From: Tetragonia tetragonoides
Taxonomy: Eukaryota > Streptophyta > Magnoliopsida > Caryophyllales > Aizoaceae
Direction of reading: 5' to 3'
NCBI GenBank assembly: GCA_038025085.1
Contig: CM076140.1
Span: 32,351,501 to 32,415,500 of the forward strand
Length of the DNA stretch: 64,000 nucleotides
A model generated the notes under the pieces. The model was given only the letters and a program-made list of their open reading frames with translations, did not search any database and had not been told where the DNA came from. Each line of letters begins with the position of its first letter. Within the stretch, counting starts at the first letter, position 1. This document shows positions 33,201 to 45,076 of this stretch, one piece after another. A program made the translations under genes and the position numbers.

Positions 33201-34741
33201 TGGTGGGAATGAAAATGTTGATCAAAAGAATTTGGATGGGAAAAGTGTTGATGGTGATGCAAAGGAACCAAACAGGAAGGGGGAGTTACTATTAGGGAAA
33301 CGTCGGACAGACAGAAGTCACCGTCTTTCAAAAAGACGACGTACGAGTCCCAGCGAATAGAAGATTATTGGTTTCATATCTGGTAGTGATCGTGTTCCAA
33401 AAGAGTAAGTATATTGTTGTTCAGTGTAAGTTGAATAAAATTCCTAATTAGAGAGATTTTAACATTTTGAAAGGCATGCAGATTGATATTGATCGATACA
33501 CCGATTTATAATTTGGATAAAGGCGAATTGCGGTCACTAGCGAAGGGTATCGATTAGCTCAATAGTGAAGTAAGGAAATTTGCAAATTATTTTCATTTAG
33601 TTATGTCCTTAATGGCAATGTAGATAATCAAACACCTATGTTTGAATAGGTGGTGACGGTTTGGGCGTACATGAAGAATATCGATGAACACAGGAGTGGG
33701 AGGGGTCGATTTATATTTGATCCTCATTATACGGTAATATGAAGTGCATTATTATGTGATTTTGAAAGTGAAACTTGTTTATTTAGATTATCTATTCTGT
33801 TTTGAAGACATTAGCTTTGAAGGAGGAAAGAGTTTGTATGTATTTCAAAAGCATTAAGGAAGTCAAGCAACTTGAGTTGGTTACAAGTAAGCTGGAGAAA
33901 CTGGGAGTATCTCCATGTGGCTGCGAAGATGTAAGTGTAATTTATATATTCTTAAACAGTGAAAAGTTAACTTTGGTGTTTGAGTATTGAATAACATTGA
34001 GTCCTGCTATTGTAGATATTCTTCCCAGTTTGTAATTGTGGTAATTGGTTAGCTTATCATTTTGATATGGGCACAAAGCGTGTCACGAAGTTGGAGTCTT
34101 TTTCTATGACACAGCGAACACTGAGGCTGGGTCATGGGTGGAAGGGCCCAGTGGTGGCTGATTACAGACTTGAGCAGAAGTTGGTACGTGTATAGTGAAC
34201 ATTATGGTAGGTTTAGTTTAGCTTACTGTATGAGTGAAGATTTAATATGGTATTCGTAATGTAGATGATCTGTTTAGAGAAGTTGATTTCCAAATATGTT
34301 GCTCACGTTGATTTGGCAAAGTGGACGCTGTGTAATGGGAATGTGCCCAGACAGAAAAATGCGTAAGTTCATAAGTTTGCAGATGTGGATCTAACATGTT
34401 GTGTTATCAAAACTGACTGTTATTGATGATTTGTTATGCATTGTACATAGGTTTGATTGTGGTGTCCACATGATGGGGACTATAGAAGTCTGGCTAATGT
34501 CCATACAAGACCTACAGCAGAAGTTGGTAAGGCAAATGAAAGAAACAATGCTTGTAATAGTCTGATTACCAGTTATGAATAAATCCTAACTAATTATGTG
34601 TTTTCCCCTTTGTTGTAGTTTCCTATCGCATTTACAAGGAGGAGGATTATCTTGGAAATGTTGTCTTCTCCCCACAACAAGTTGAAACATGAAGTTCAAG
34701 ATTTGTGTTCTAAGCATAAGCAAGGGAAGAGTGTGAAATGA
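32641..34741 (+). pseudogene. C48/Ulp1-like cysteine protease gene, multi-exon, 5' end uncertain
   Basis: A Gly/Asp-rich region (about 32640-33350) ends in a basic stretch (RSHRLSKRRRTSPSE) and leads through introns into exons 33482-33569, 33650-33733, 33787-33930, 34016-34183, 34265-34362, 34451-34526 and 34619-34741. All have GT/AG borders and keep phase. The catalytic region of Ulp1/SENP-type desumoylating proteases is visible: IFFPVCNCGNWLAYHFDMG and RQKNAFDCGVHMMG. The Gln and the nucleophilic Cys are present. The usual His of the HW pair is Asn (GNW). In-frame TAGs at 33357-33359 and in exon 2 (about 33554) fit CAG to TAG. MULEs carrying Ulp1-like genes are known in plants. The 5' end is lost or scrambled at the 32570 junction. 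Confidence 0.7.
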
Positions 34742-35083
34742 GTTATTGGGAATGACATGTTGTTTAGAAGAACTTTGCATTAGTACAAAGAAAAATGTAT
34801 GTTCAGATAGCATTATTTGACAGTGTTGATGTTTGTATGTTGTAATTTGTACTATGTTGTAATTAATGGTGTATGATAGTATGTTGATATGTTTCAAGTC
34901 TTTATGTTGAAAGAAAGTGCAATATTTGAACTGGCAGGATTATGCAAATTTCTGTTATTAATTGATCGAATGACAATATAGTAGTTCAATCATACATAAT
35001 GGTTGCAGCAGTAATACAACCACAACATTCCAGCAAGAACAACAAGAACAAAAGAAGAGGCAATTTATTATTCAACTTTTGAT
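34742..35083. other. Intergenic, Ulp1-like gene to LINE
   Basis: AT-rich sequence without a gene. It ends at the LINE target duplication. Confidence 0.4.
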
Positions 35084-35097
35084 GCTAGTACAAAGTT
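35084..35097. repeat. Target-site duplication of the LINE, left copy
   Basis: gctagtacaaagtt, identical to 39936-39949. Confidence 0.9.
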
Positions 35098-35285
35098 TTT
35101 GTGGTAACAAATTAATTTGCTTTTATTACCAAAACCATAACAACCAGATACAACCTATTATATTTGCTTCCAATAAGGATAGCAAATTAATAGGCTCTCA
35201 AGCACCTAACGACATAATGTATCTACTCACTATTACAGATTTAGTTGCTGAAAAAAACAAATTTAATTCTAGTACAAACATTAAG

Positions 35286-38200
35286 CTTAATCAAATCTAA
35301 AATCTCTATCATAGGGATAGTTACTTGCTTGAATATTCGCCTATTTCTTTCCAGCCACCCATGATACACCACAGCAGCTAAGGTAGCACTGGTTGTGTGC
35401 TTCTTCACCTTTCTCCGTGGCTTCCTTTCTATCCACCTCAACATTTTGTGCAGATGCTCAGGTTTCTTTGCGATCCCCAACCAGCGGAAGGCTTTCTTGA
35501 ACAATTCCTTAGTATACTCACATTGCCACATGAGATGGTCACAACTCTCATTTTCCACCCTACAGAGGCTACACAAAGGATCAACACCTTGAATCTGGAA
35601 TCTCACTAGTCTGTCTTTAGTGAGAAGCATGTTCATAGATGCTAACAATAATACAAAGGCATGTTTTGGAGTGGTTGTCCTGCTCCAAATCTGTCTAGTT
35701 GCAGGCAGTTTCTTCTGTACTCCTCTAAGCCACCTGTACCTTGTGCCAATAGTATATCTCCCAGTTTTATCTTGCCCCCACTATGTATCATGCACATATC
35801 CATCTCTGAATTTCCATTTTATTTTATTTAGTTTCTGCCAATACCAGCTGTGACTCCCCTTCCCCTCATGATCCCAGAAATTTTGCTGTTTCATATATAT
35901 GGAGTTCACCCATTTTACCCAAAGTACATCCTGTTTTGAGGATACTGCCCAGATATGCTTACCCATTGCTGTTGTATTCCACTCTTTTCAGCTCTTGATG
36001 TTCAAACCACCTGCTGATCTAGGTTTGTAGACCTGATCCCAAGCAACAAGGGGGGTTTTCTTTGCATCCTGTCCCCATAAAAACTATTTGCAAAGCTGCT
36101 CAATCTGCTTGACTATATGTTGTGGCATGATAAACATAGAAGCCCAATATACTCGCAATGAAAATAGAACTGAGTTAACCAGTTGATTCCTCCATGCATA
36201 GGACAAATGCCTGCTTGACCAGCATTTAGTTCTATTGGCAATTTTGTCTATGAGCAAATGACAATCAGTTTTACTCCATTTAGTAGGAGATAGAGGCAAA
36301 CCCAAGTATTTCATAGGAAAATTCCCTTTCAGCAACCCAGTTAAATCCAGTATTTTCTCCTCAATTTCCTGCTATATACCAGCTGTATAAATACAGGACT
36401 TCATAGAATTCACATACAATCCTGAAGTTGCAGCAAAATGTTGTAGACAATCATGCAGAATACTTACAGAGTTAACTTTGCCATTGGAGAACAGCAAGAG
36501 GTCATCTGCAAAGCAAAGGCTAACCAGCTTCAAGCCTCTGCATAGTGGATGAAAGGAGAAGTCTGTTTGCATTGCTTCCAACTGAATCTTCCTTGGCAAG
36601 TATTCTATAGACATGACAAATAAAAGAGGTGAGACTGGGTCTCCCTGCCTCAGTCCCTTACCTCCTTTAGAAAACCCACACAATTCTCCATTAATGACCA
36701 CTGAGAAACTGGTAGTCGTCATACATTGTTCTAGCCATTTGCAAAATTTGCTAGGAAATTTAAAAGCTTCAAGCAGCTCCATTATAAATCTCCAATTAAT
36801 AGTATCATATGCTTTCCTTAAAACAATCTTCATGAGGCATCTGGGGGATGAGTTCTTTCTTCCATAGAGCCTAATGATGTCCTGACTAATCAGAACATTA
36901 TGAGCTAAGGATCTGCCAGCCACAAAGGCACCTTAGTTCTCATTCACTATCACATGCAAAATCTTCTTCAGTCTTGAACAAATAAGCTTGGAAATGCCTT
37001 TATAGAGGACATTGCAGCATGCAATAGGTCTGTATTCAGCAACATTACAAGCATTATCCACTTTTGGAACTAGAGCTATTGCAGTAGTGTTAATACTCTT
37101 CACTAGCCTGCCAGTCTGAAAGAAATCTAGAACTGCTTCTATCACCTCCCCTCCAATAACAGGCTATGCAGCTTTGAAAAATCCCCCACTGTACCCATCT
37201 AGACCCGGGCTCTTTGAATTAGGGATAGAGAACTAGGCTTTTTTGATTTCCTCATGTGTGAAAGGAGCAATCAAATCTATTTGTTGCTGAATATTCAGCA
37301 CAGGGCCATGGCTCATGACATTTTGTTCAATTGGGATTCTTGGCATTGGATTCCCAAGCATATTCTGGAAATAATTCACAAAATGTTCATTAATTTTCTC
37401 TACATCACTGGTGCTGCTTCCATTCTCCTCGGTTACAGCAAAAATTCTCCCCCTTATGCATGCGTTGCTTAATTACAGCATGGAAATATGCAGAATTATT
37501 ATCCCCAAGCCTTATCCAGTCTTCTTTACTTCTCTACTTCAATAATTTCTCACTTGCCAAATTAATCTCCAGGAATTTTCTCCCTGCCAGTTTTTTCTGC
37601 TGCTGCAAATTTAAATTTGCAGGATTTTTATGTATTTCTTCGTGCAAATTTAGCATCTGATTTCTTGCCATATCTACCTGCCCTATCATGTCAGCATACT
37701 TGTGTCTATGGAGCTGCTTGAGGGAGCCCTTTAAGATTTTCATTTTCTGCACCACCTGATACATCTTGCATCCCAGAATCTCTGTATTCGAGGCATTACT
37801 AACAAGTGTCTGAAATTGAGGGTCATCTACCCACATATCACAAAACTTGAAAGGTTGAGCTTGCCTTTTAGTCTGTGAGTGTAGAGAGATAGCTGCAGGG
37901 GAATGGTCAGATAATCCCTCTGGCATAAAGATAACATCAGAGTCCACAAATTCCTGAATCCAGTGACCATTAACCAACACCCTATCCAATTTAGACCACA
38001 CTCTATCCCCATCCTCCTGCTTATTGCTCCAGGTAAACTGACATCTAGTCCATTTCAGGTCTTGCAATTGACAATTATCTATACAAGCCTTAAAATCCCT
38101 TATATCTGCAAATGTTAAGGGATTCCCCCCAAGTCTATCCTCGGGAGCTAGCATACAGTTAAAATCTCCCATAAGCAACCAAGGCATATTCATATTCCCA

Positions 38201-38619
38201 TTCAGTACCATCAAATCATTCCATAACTCAATTCTAGCATTTGCATCATTATCAGCATAAATATAAGAGCAGAAAAATGTATTACCAGTAGCTCTGTGTA
38301 CTATCTTGCAGTGAACAATCTGAGCAGAAGAGAACTCAATGCAGACTTGAAAGATATCTTGTCTCTAAAAAACCCACACTCTCCCCAGATGATGATGCTG
38401 GTGATTAATGAAATACTCCCAACCTTCACAAACCCTGGCATGAGTTTCAACTATATTTTGAGTTTTAATTTTTGTTTCCAACAAACTACAAAAACCAAAA
38501 TTATTTTTCTTGCAAAAGAGAGACATTTCTCTTTGCTTATTTAGCCAATTAAGGCCTCTATCATTCCATGAAAGTAACCTGTACATGGGCATCATGTGGC
38601 CCTGGATCATCTTGCACAA
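35286..38619 (-). pseudogene. LINE ORF2: endonuclease, reverse transcriptase, zf-RVT
   Basis: Endonuclease N-terminus RLLSWNDRGLN and LLETKIK (about 38570-38470) carry the Asn and Glu metal-site residues of the EEP fold. The frame 38214-37534 holds LMGDFNCMLAPEDR (D-x-N) and GLSDHSPAAISL (D-H). RT frames 37145-36933 and 36923-36372 have ALVPKVDNA, GRSLAHNVLISQDIIR, KGLRQGDPVSPLLFV and CFADDLLLFSNG (F/YADD catalytic pair). The region to 36084 has YLGLPLSPTKW. The last frame (35648-35286) has PLCSLCRVENESCDHLMWQC, the zf-RVT knuckle. Several frameshifts and stops between frames mean it is inactive. Confidence 0.85.
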
Positions 38620-38639
38620 GTACGGTCTCAGCAGCTCCA

Positions 38640-39845
38640 GCTTCTACATCAACCCCATTGAGCACTTCAAATGAATTTGTGACATTCATTTCCTGCCCCT
38701 CTTGGTTCTTCTTTCTTGCATGATTTTGTACAACTTTCCATCCATCACCAGCCTAAACAGGAGGTGTCTGAATATGAATCTGCAGTAGCTTGCTATACAA
38801 TCTGATTAGGAGGAGTTTGAACCTCCACAATAGGTTGTTTAGGTTGCCATTGTTTACTTGGCAACTTCTTCCTGCATTTAGCTTCCTCATGCCCCAGAAG
38901 CTTACAATAAGCACATTTCATTGGCTTCCATTCATATTCCACCTCTTGAGTGATCAACCTACACATAATGAACTCCCATTTTTAACTCTGTGGTCTTATC
39001 AACCATTATAGGCTGACCCAGCAGACTACAGATCTTGCTTATGCCCCTTGGACTCCAGTATCTGACATCCAGGTTATAAAGACGGATCCAAACTGGAATT
39101 GAGGACACATTCTCACTGATTTCCTCAAGATCATTCCCCCATGGCCTCACAACTAAGGGTTTACTGTCAAAGTGAAATATTCTAGCCACTAGTACGTTAT
39201 CACGCCCAATTTCAGATTCAAAATGTACCAATGTTAAGCCATTTTTCATCGTAACCACCTTATCAACTCCATATTGTTTCCTGATTCGCTTAATAAATCC
39301 ATTCATTATTGCAAATGGAGGTTTAGCCCCTCAAAATAAAACAAACAACAGATGAACACCAATAATCAACTTCCTCCCGAATATCCTCCATATCAACTTT
39401 CCTAATTGTCTTCCCATCAGATTCAATTGGCGCAATATAATTCCGCCTAAAACCTGCAGAACTTAATTTTGAAACATCAAAATTATCCCATGGAGATGGG
39501 GACTTACCAGGGTCAGGTATGGCATCATCAATTTCATCCGCCCATGATTATGTGCTCTTATCCCCTGCTCAATTTCGCAGCACTTGCTTGAGTTCTTCCC
39601 TCACTTTTTTCGGGGTTCCAACATCAAGAGGACTAATTACCGAAGTAATTAGTCGAATAGCACCATCTAGTTGCTCAGCACTCAAATTTTCCAGCTCAAG
39701 GTTCAAATTCCTCGCTACACGAGACGCATTTGGTGTTTCCCCAGAGATGCCCCCATTAGAGCCACCCAGATAACCACCCCTAAATCCACCACGATGGTCC
39801 TGGTTTCTTCCCCTAGTCCCCTGACCACGACCTACCCCTACCATG
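38640..39845 (-). pseudogene. LINE ORF1: DUF4283-type and CCHC knuckle protein
   Basis: The N-terminal frame (39845-39569) is Gly/Arg-rich (GRGQGTRGRNQDHRGGFRGG) and then helical. After a broken stretch, the frame 39306-38959 reads MNGFIKRIRKQYGVDKV, VHFESEIGRDNVL, PLVVRPWGNDLEEI and VSSIPVWIRLYNLDVRYWS, typical of DUF4283 of plant L1 ORF1. It is followed by a CCHC knuckle (CAYCKLLGHEEAKC, about 38920-38880). It is the RNA-binding partner of ORF2. At least three lesions. Confidence 0.75.
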
Positions 39846-39935
39846 GCATCGGTCATGTTAGCAGAGTGCTACCATGCCCGAGAGAGAAATCGCCTAGAGA
39901 GAGAAGTTCTCCTTACGCGATGCCAATATGCGATT

Positions 39936-39949
39936 GCTAGTACAAAGTT
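39936..39949. repeat. Target-site duplication of the LINE, right copy
   Basis: gctagtacaaagtt, identical to 35084-35097. Confidence 0.9.
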
Positions 39950-39958
39950 GTTACATCT

Positions 39959-40397
39959 TAAGCGTCATTATACAAAGGAGTTCCAACAAAGTAAGACTTT
40001 GCTGATTCACACCCAGAATCATCAAAAATTTTGACCCTAAATTTAGAATCCCCCTTGTACTTGAAAAAAACTAACATCCCTGCTGTTATCCCATGGTCGC
40101 TTAAGAAATTGTTCCACCCATTGCTGAATATGTAATCATCTCCTTCTTTTTTAATATCAATCTTCCACTTGGTCCTTCAATGAAAGATTCAGACGAGATA
40201 TTTCCATCAATTGAATCAATGAATTCCTTTGGTATTTTCTACAGTTGTGAAAAAGGAAACAAAATAAGTTAGATTGAAATCGTATAATAACAAATCGGAA
40301 GTGAATGTCAAACAATTGTGTGGGAAACGTTTACCTGGTCACTAGTTGATTCATTGGTGACGATGATGATAAATTTCTTGACAATTGTATTTCACAT
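39959..40397 (-). pseudogene. B3-domain gene 1, two exons
   Basis: The exon at 40238-39959 encodes a plant B3 DNA-binding domain: KIPKEFIDSIDGN, SFIEGPSGR, FSNGWNNFLSDHGITAGMLV, FFKYKGDSKFRVKIFDDSGC, ending after YFVGTPLYNDA at a TAA. The intron 40334-40239 has GT/AG ends and keeps phase. The upstream exon (about 40397-40335: IVKKFIIIVTNESTSDQ) resembles exon 1 of the second B3 gene (TFFKLMVTNEYAEEM), but its ATG is followed at once by TGA. The second gene has two extra exons between. B3 proteins bind DNA; the target is unknown. One or two frame disturbances near 40140-40150. Confidence 0.6.
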
Positions 40398-41119
40398 AGC
40401 AATCACCTTTCAGACGAACAGTAGAACCAAAATTATAGTAGAATGAGATTGTTGTTTGTTGTGTGCACAATTGCATTTCCATGTATCTTGTTTGCTATAA
40501 ATAAAGGGCAGGAGGTGTGTGTGGGAGAGAAGTAGTCAATATGAAAGTTAGAGTAGGGCTTGACCGCTATTAATTCCTATTAGGTCGGTATTGAATTAAT
40601 GGACTTTGACTAGTTAAAAGGAATATTGCATACTAAGTCTATTGGAGTACACTGAAGAAATGGAAATACATCAATGAAGCAAGTCACTTACAACCCTTGG
40701 TCATATTGCTTACAACACTATGCAATGATGTTTACTTCAAAACCAACATGTTGTTCCTCGTTATAAGCTAAGATTTGTCCTAATACATACATGCGAGCAG
40801 TAATGTTATTATATATGACCAATTATATGCAAATAGCTAATTTAAAAGTGTGCGAAATAATACTAATATTATAGCATCATATTGCACAACATTGTAAAAC
40901 AACTTAACAACCATTCATTTACAAACCTTGACATTAATTAATAGGTTGGCTTAGTTACAAAAGGAACATAGTAATAAAATTAGATGAGAAGTAGCATAAA
41001 ACAACTTGTTCACTTAATACTACTAAAAACAACAACATCCATATAGCACAACCCCTAAAATATGACATTTGTAGAGTATGTCAGGACAAAATAAAACCCC
41101 TTTCTAATTGACTTGTCAC
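40398..41119. other. Intergenic, B3 gene 1 to small two-exon gene
   Basis: AT-rich; no gene seen. A TATA-like word for B3 gene 1 could be the ctataaataaag at about 40494-40506, read on the opposite strand as tttatttatag. Confidence 0.35.
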
Positions 41120-41753
41120 TTAAGTAGAGCTAAGTTGGATGAAGTCATGGATGAGATTCTTCCCTACGCCTGGACTAGTTGAGTTTTCCTTTCCATTAGC
41201 AGATTTTCCATATTTACCTTTGGACGATTGGCCAATTTTTCCTTTAGGAGTACTGGAAGATTGATCAACATTGGCAATAGGGGTAGTCCGTGCAACAGAT
41301 TTGCCTTTGGAAGTTGGTGTCATTGACTTCCTCCATTGTGGCCCATCACTTACACGTGCTTTGCGTAGGAGTTTGAGCATCTCTGGCAAGGGGTCATCCA
41401 TAAACATCCACTTCTTAACTTTAGTTTTCTTGTTGTAGTATATGACCCTAGTCAAGAACTCAACAACCTCATTCTCTAGTTTGGTCAAAGACTTCTCATA
41501 GTGCTTGTACAGAAACTCACAACCCATTTGAGTTAGCCCTTCTGGTGAACAATCCTCATTAGATTTGTCCTTGTTGTCTGAGTTAACGTAAGGACAAACA
41601 TTAAAATTATTAAAAAGTTTAAGCATAAATGTCTAATAAACAATATTGACAATAAATGAGCAAAAGTAAGGTAGTAGTACGCAATAAATGATTCATACCC
41701 ATTGGAATTGGTAGACGACTCTCAGCTTCAAACTCTGATGTCTTTGACTCCAT
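41120..41753 (-). CDS. Intact small two-exon gene of unknown function
   Basis: ATG at 41753; exon 1 41753-41699 (MESKTSEFEAESRLPIPM), intron 41698-41578 (GTATGA...ACTCAG), exon 2 41577-41120. The splice keeps phase and gives about 170 residues with no stop, which contrasts with the decayed elements around. The middle part is helical (FLYKHYEKSLTKLENEVVEF, MDDPLPEMLKLLRKARVS). The C-terminal part is Ser/Lys/Gly-rich with repeated KGK motifs (PKGKIGQSSKGKYGKSANGK), basic and probably disordered. I do not recognise a family. It lies in the same orientation as B3 gene 1 and may belong to the same mobile block. Confidence 0.55.
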
Positions 41754-42659
41754 AGGAAATAAATGATATCTTACAAGTTATGAAGAGAGTAAATGACTGT
41801 AGAGTAAATGGTCATACTTTACAATATATATGGAGACGCAATTAGGGTTAGTGACAATATGGGATGAGAAGAGTACCCTAGAATTGGGGAAGCAGTAAAT
41901 CAATTGAGAACCGGAAGTACTAACGCATTTAATGTTGTGGGATACTTTGTCATAACACTCCAATTATGCAGGCTAGTAATTTCTATTTCTATGAAAGAAG
42001 GAAAGTGCGTGTAGGTGCTGTTTTTACACATTGGGTAACAAAAGATAGGCTACATAGGTAGGATGTGATTTCTTAGTACAAGCAATGTTGTGAAAACTGA
42101 AAAGTACATTGGACATGCCACCTTTCTATAAAAATACTTATTTCTTAAGATATATATATTTTTTTTTTGATAAGAGCTTTAGATATTTTAGGTTGATTTG
42201 TTAGTAAAGATTGGTTGGGGACATGTAAGAAGAAGGTGTCAATATGGGTATTTGTAAGCTTCATTTACAATGGTAAAACTCATTATTAACCAACATTTAA
42301 ATATTACGGGAAAACCGGAAGAAGTCCATAAATCCACCCTCCAAAATACGTTTTGGGTTACCAATTCAAAATTTCTGCCAAAAAGCAATTTTCAAGTAAT
42401 TGTACTTTTATAGGGGATGGGCTAATGTTTGTGATGACCAAACTATGATGTGAATTTGCCTAAAGTGTTTAAGGTCATTGTCATATTTTTAAGTCAAGTC
42501 AGTGAAAGTGATACCAGAGACTTGCATGTTTTTGTTTTATGGACATTACAAAGGCTATATATTAGACGACTCATGAACACTAAAATGCCAATCGTTGACT
42601 TCAATCATAAGTGAAAGATTTCATCAATATAACAGATATTACTTCAAACTAGTAATTAG
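41754..42659. other. Noncoding, with one copy of a dispersed repeat
   Basis: No gene. From about 42330 to 42530 it holds copy 1 of a 200-bp repeat (ccaccctcc...accaattcaaaa...ggtcattgtcat...gtcagt) seen again at 44460, 51075 and 51725. Confidence 0.5.
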
Positions 42660-44440
42660 GTAACTAATAATATGTGAATACTAATAACATTGAATGAGTA
42701 ATCGAATTGGTCAATATGAATTTGATCATGATTAGTAATAAAATTGAATGTGTCAATATGAAGATGATAATGATTAGTAATAACATACAATGAGTAATCG
42801 AATTGGTTAATATGAATATGATAATGATTAGTAATAACATTGAATGAGTAATCGAATTGGTCAATATGAATTTGTTCATGATTAGTAATAACATTGAATG
42901 AGTAATCGAATTGGTCAATATGAATATGATCGTGATTAGTAATAACATAGATTGAGTAATCGAATTGGTCAATATGAATATGATCATGATTAGTAATAAC
43001 ATAGATTGACTAATCGAATTGGTCAATATGAATATGATTGTGATTAGTAATAACATAGATTGAGTAATCGAATTGGTCAATATGAATATGATCGTGATTA
43101 GTAATAATATTGAATGAGTAATCGAATGTATCAATATGAATCTGATCATGATTAGTAATAACATAGATTGAGTAATGGAATTGGTCAATATGAATATGAT
43201 CATGATTAGTAGTAACATTGAATGAGTAATCGAATTTGTCAATATGAATATGATCGTGATTAGTAATAACATAGATTGAGTAATCGAATTGGTCAATATG
43301 AATATGATCATGATTAGTAATAACATAGATTGAGTAATCGAATTGGTCAATATGAATATGATCATGATTAGTAATGACATAGATTGAGTAATCGAATTGG
43401 TCAATATGAATATGATCGTGATTAGTAATAACATACATTGATTATTCAAATTGATCAGTATGAATATGATCGTGATTAGTAATAACATAGATTGACTAAT
43501 CGAATTTGTCAATATGAATATTATCATGATTAGTAATAACATTGAATGAGTAATCGAATTGGTCAATATGAATATGATCATGATTAGTAATAACATTGAA
43601 TGAGTAATCGAATGTGTAAATAAGCAAATGATCGTGATTAGTAATAACATAGATTGAGTAATCGAATTGGTCAATATGAATATGATCATGATTAATAATA
43701 ACATAGATTGAGTAATCGAATTGGTCAATATGAATATGATCGTGATTAGTAATAACATAGATTGAGTAATCGAATTGGTCAATATGAATATGATCGTGAT
43801 TAGCAATAACATAGATTGACTAATCGAATTGGTCAATATGAATATGATCATGATTAGCAACAACATAGATTGACTAATCGAATTGGTCAATATGAATATG
43901 ATCATGATTAGTAATAACATTGAATGAGTAATAGAATTAGTCAATATGAATATGATCATGATTAGTAATAACACTGAATGAGTAATCAAATGTGTCAATA
44001 TGCAAATGATCATGATTAGTAATAACATAGATTATGTAATCGAATTGGTCAATATGAATATGATCGTGATTAGTAATAACATAGATTGACTAATCGAATT
44101 GGTCAATATGAATATGATCATGATTAGTAATAACATTGAATGAGTAATCGAATGTGTCAATATGCAAATGATCTTGATTAGTAATTACATAGATTGAGTA
44201 ATCGAATTGGTCAATATGAATATGATCGTGATTAGTAATAACATAGATTGACTAATCGAATTGGTCAATATGAATATGATCATGATTAGTAATAACATTG
44301 AATGAGTAATCGAATTGGTCATTATGAATTTGATCATGATTAGTAATAACATTAAATGATCAATCGAATTGATCAATATGAAAATGATTACAATTTGTAG
44401 TAATATAGAATGAGTAATCCAATTCGTGAAAAATGTCCCA
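42660..44440. repeat. 54-bp minisatellite, about 32 copies
   Basis: Core unit: gagtaatcgaattggtcaat, then atgaatatgatcatgatt, then agtaataacatagatt, 54 bp in all. Variants end gatcgtg or gatcatg and begin with acatagattgag or acattgaatgag. Because 54 is divisible by three, the minus strand carries a long 18-residue-repeat frame (42664-44028), which is a by-product and not a gene. The array is bounded on both sides by copies of the 200-bp dispersed repeat. Confidence 0.9.
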
Positions 44441-44991
44441 CAAAAATGCACCCCCCCTCAATCCTCCCTCCAAAACACATTTCAGGCTTACCAATTCAAA
44501 AATTCTGCCAAAAATAAGGTCCATAGGATTCGTCCTTTTTTTAGGGGGTGGCTAACGTCTGTGATGACCAAAATATGAGATAGAATTTGCCAAAAATGTT
44601 AAAGGTCATTGTCATCTTTTTAACTCAAGTCAGTCAAAGTCATAGATTTACATCTTTTTGTCTAAATGATACAAATATTGATGTTATACAAATTTGATAT
44701 TATACAACAATGTTGACTTCTCTGTGGTTATTACGTAACTAAAAAAATGTAAATAATAATCCAGTACAAAAAGTTATCCAATATAATTAAAATTTAAAAA
44801 TATGTAAATAGTAGTCAATTAGTAATTAGTAATAGAGTAGAATTAGTACAATATAAAATTAACTAACTACTTAGTTAACAATATATATATTGAACGGTTT
44901 ACTGCAAAGAAAGGCAACATTTCCTATAAGATAAGTATGTTTTGACTGTGTAGACGTTATTGCGAAACTGCCATAACCGCTATTTGTCTTT
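44441..44991. other. Noncoding, dispersed-repeat copy 2 and upstream region of the Sel1-like gene
   Basis: Copy 2 of the 200-bp repeat lies at about 44460-44660. AT-rich sequence follows with no ORF. Confidence 0.5.
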
Positions 44992-45000
44992 TTATAAATA
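44992..45000 (+). promoter_or_regulatory. TATA box of Sel1-like gene 1
   Basis: ttataaata, 77 bases before the ATG at 45077. The related gene at 54380 has ctataaata 64 bases before its ATG. Confidence 0.55.
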
Positions 45001-45076
45001 CTCATGTTAAGGACCAAAATTAGAAGTAGTATGTTGCATCCTCCATAATTACGTAAATAATAATAATTCAAAAAAT

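Larger units (their letters stand above)
35098..39935 (-). mobile_element. L1-clade LINE, minus strand, full structure, decayed
   Basis: A 4.84-kb element flanked by a 14-bp duplication (35084-35097, 39936-39949). On the minus strand it has a short 5' leader, ORF1 (about 39845-38640) and ORF2 (about 38620-35300) with endonuclease, reverse transcriptase and a C-terminal zinc-knuckle zf-RVT. The poly(A) tail is very short or degraded (only a few T at 35098-35100 on the plus strand). It lies between the Ulp1-like gene and the first B3 gene. Confidence 0.85.

Noticed and set aside
32707..33331. Ile/Thr-rich, Val/Met-rich and His-rich frames overlapping the Gly/Asp region
   Set aside because: They are alternative frames of the GGT/GAT repeat. 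Only the Gly/Asp frame leads into the spliced Ulp1-like exons.
42664..44028. A 454-codon open frame on the minus strand made of 18-residue hydrophobic repeats
   Set aside because: It is a by-product of a 54-bp minisatellite whose unit is divisible by three and lacks stops in this frame. A second frame (43010-43438) is also open. No promoter or protein family fits.
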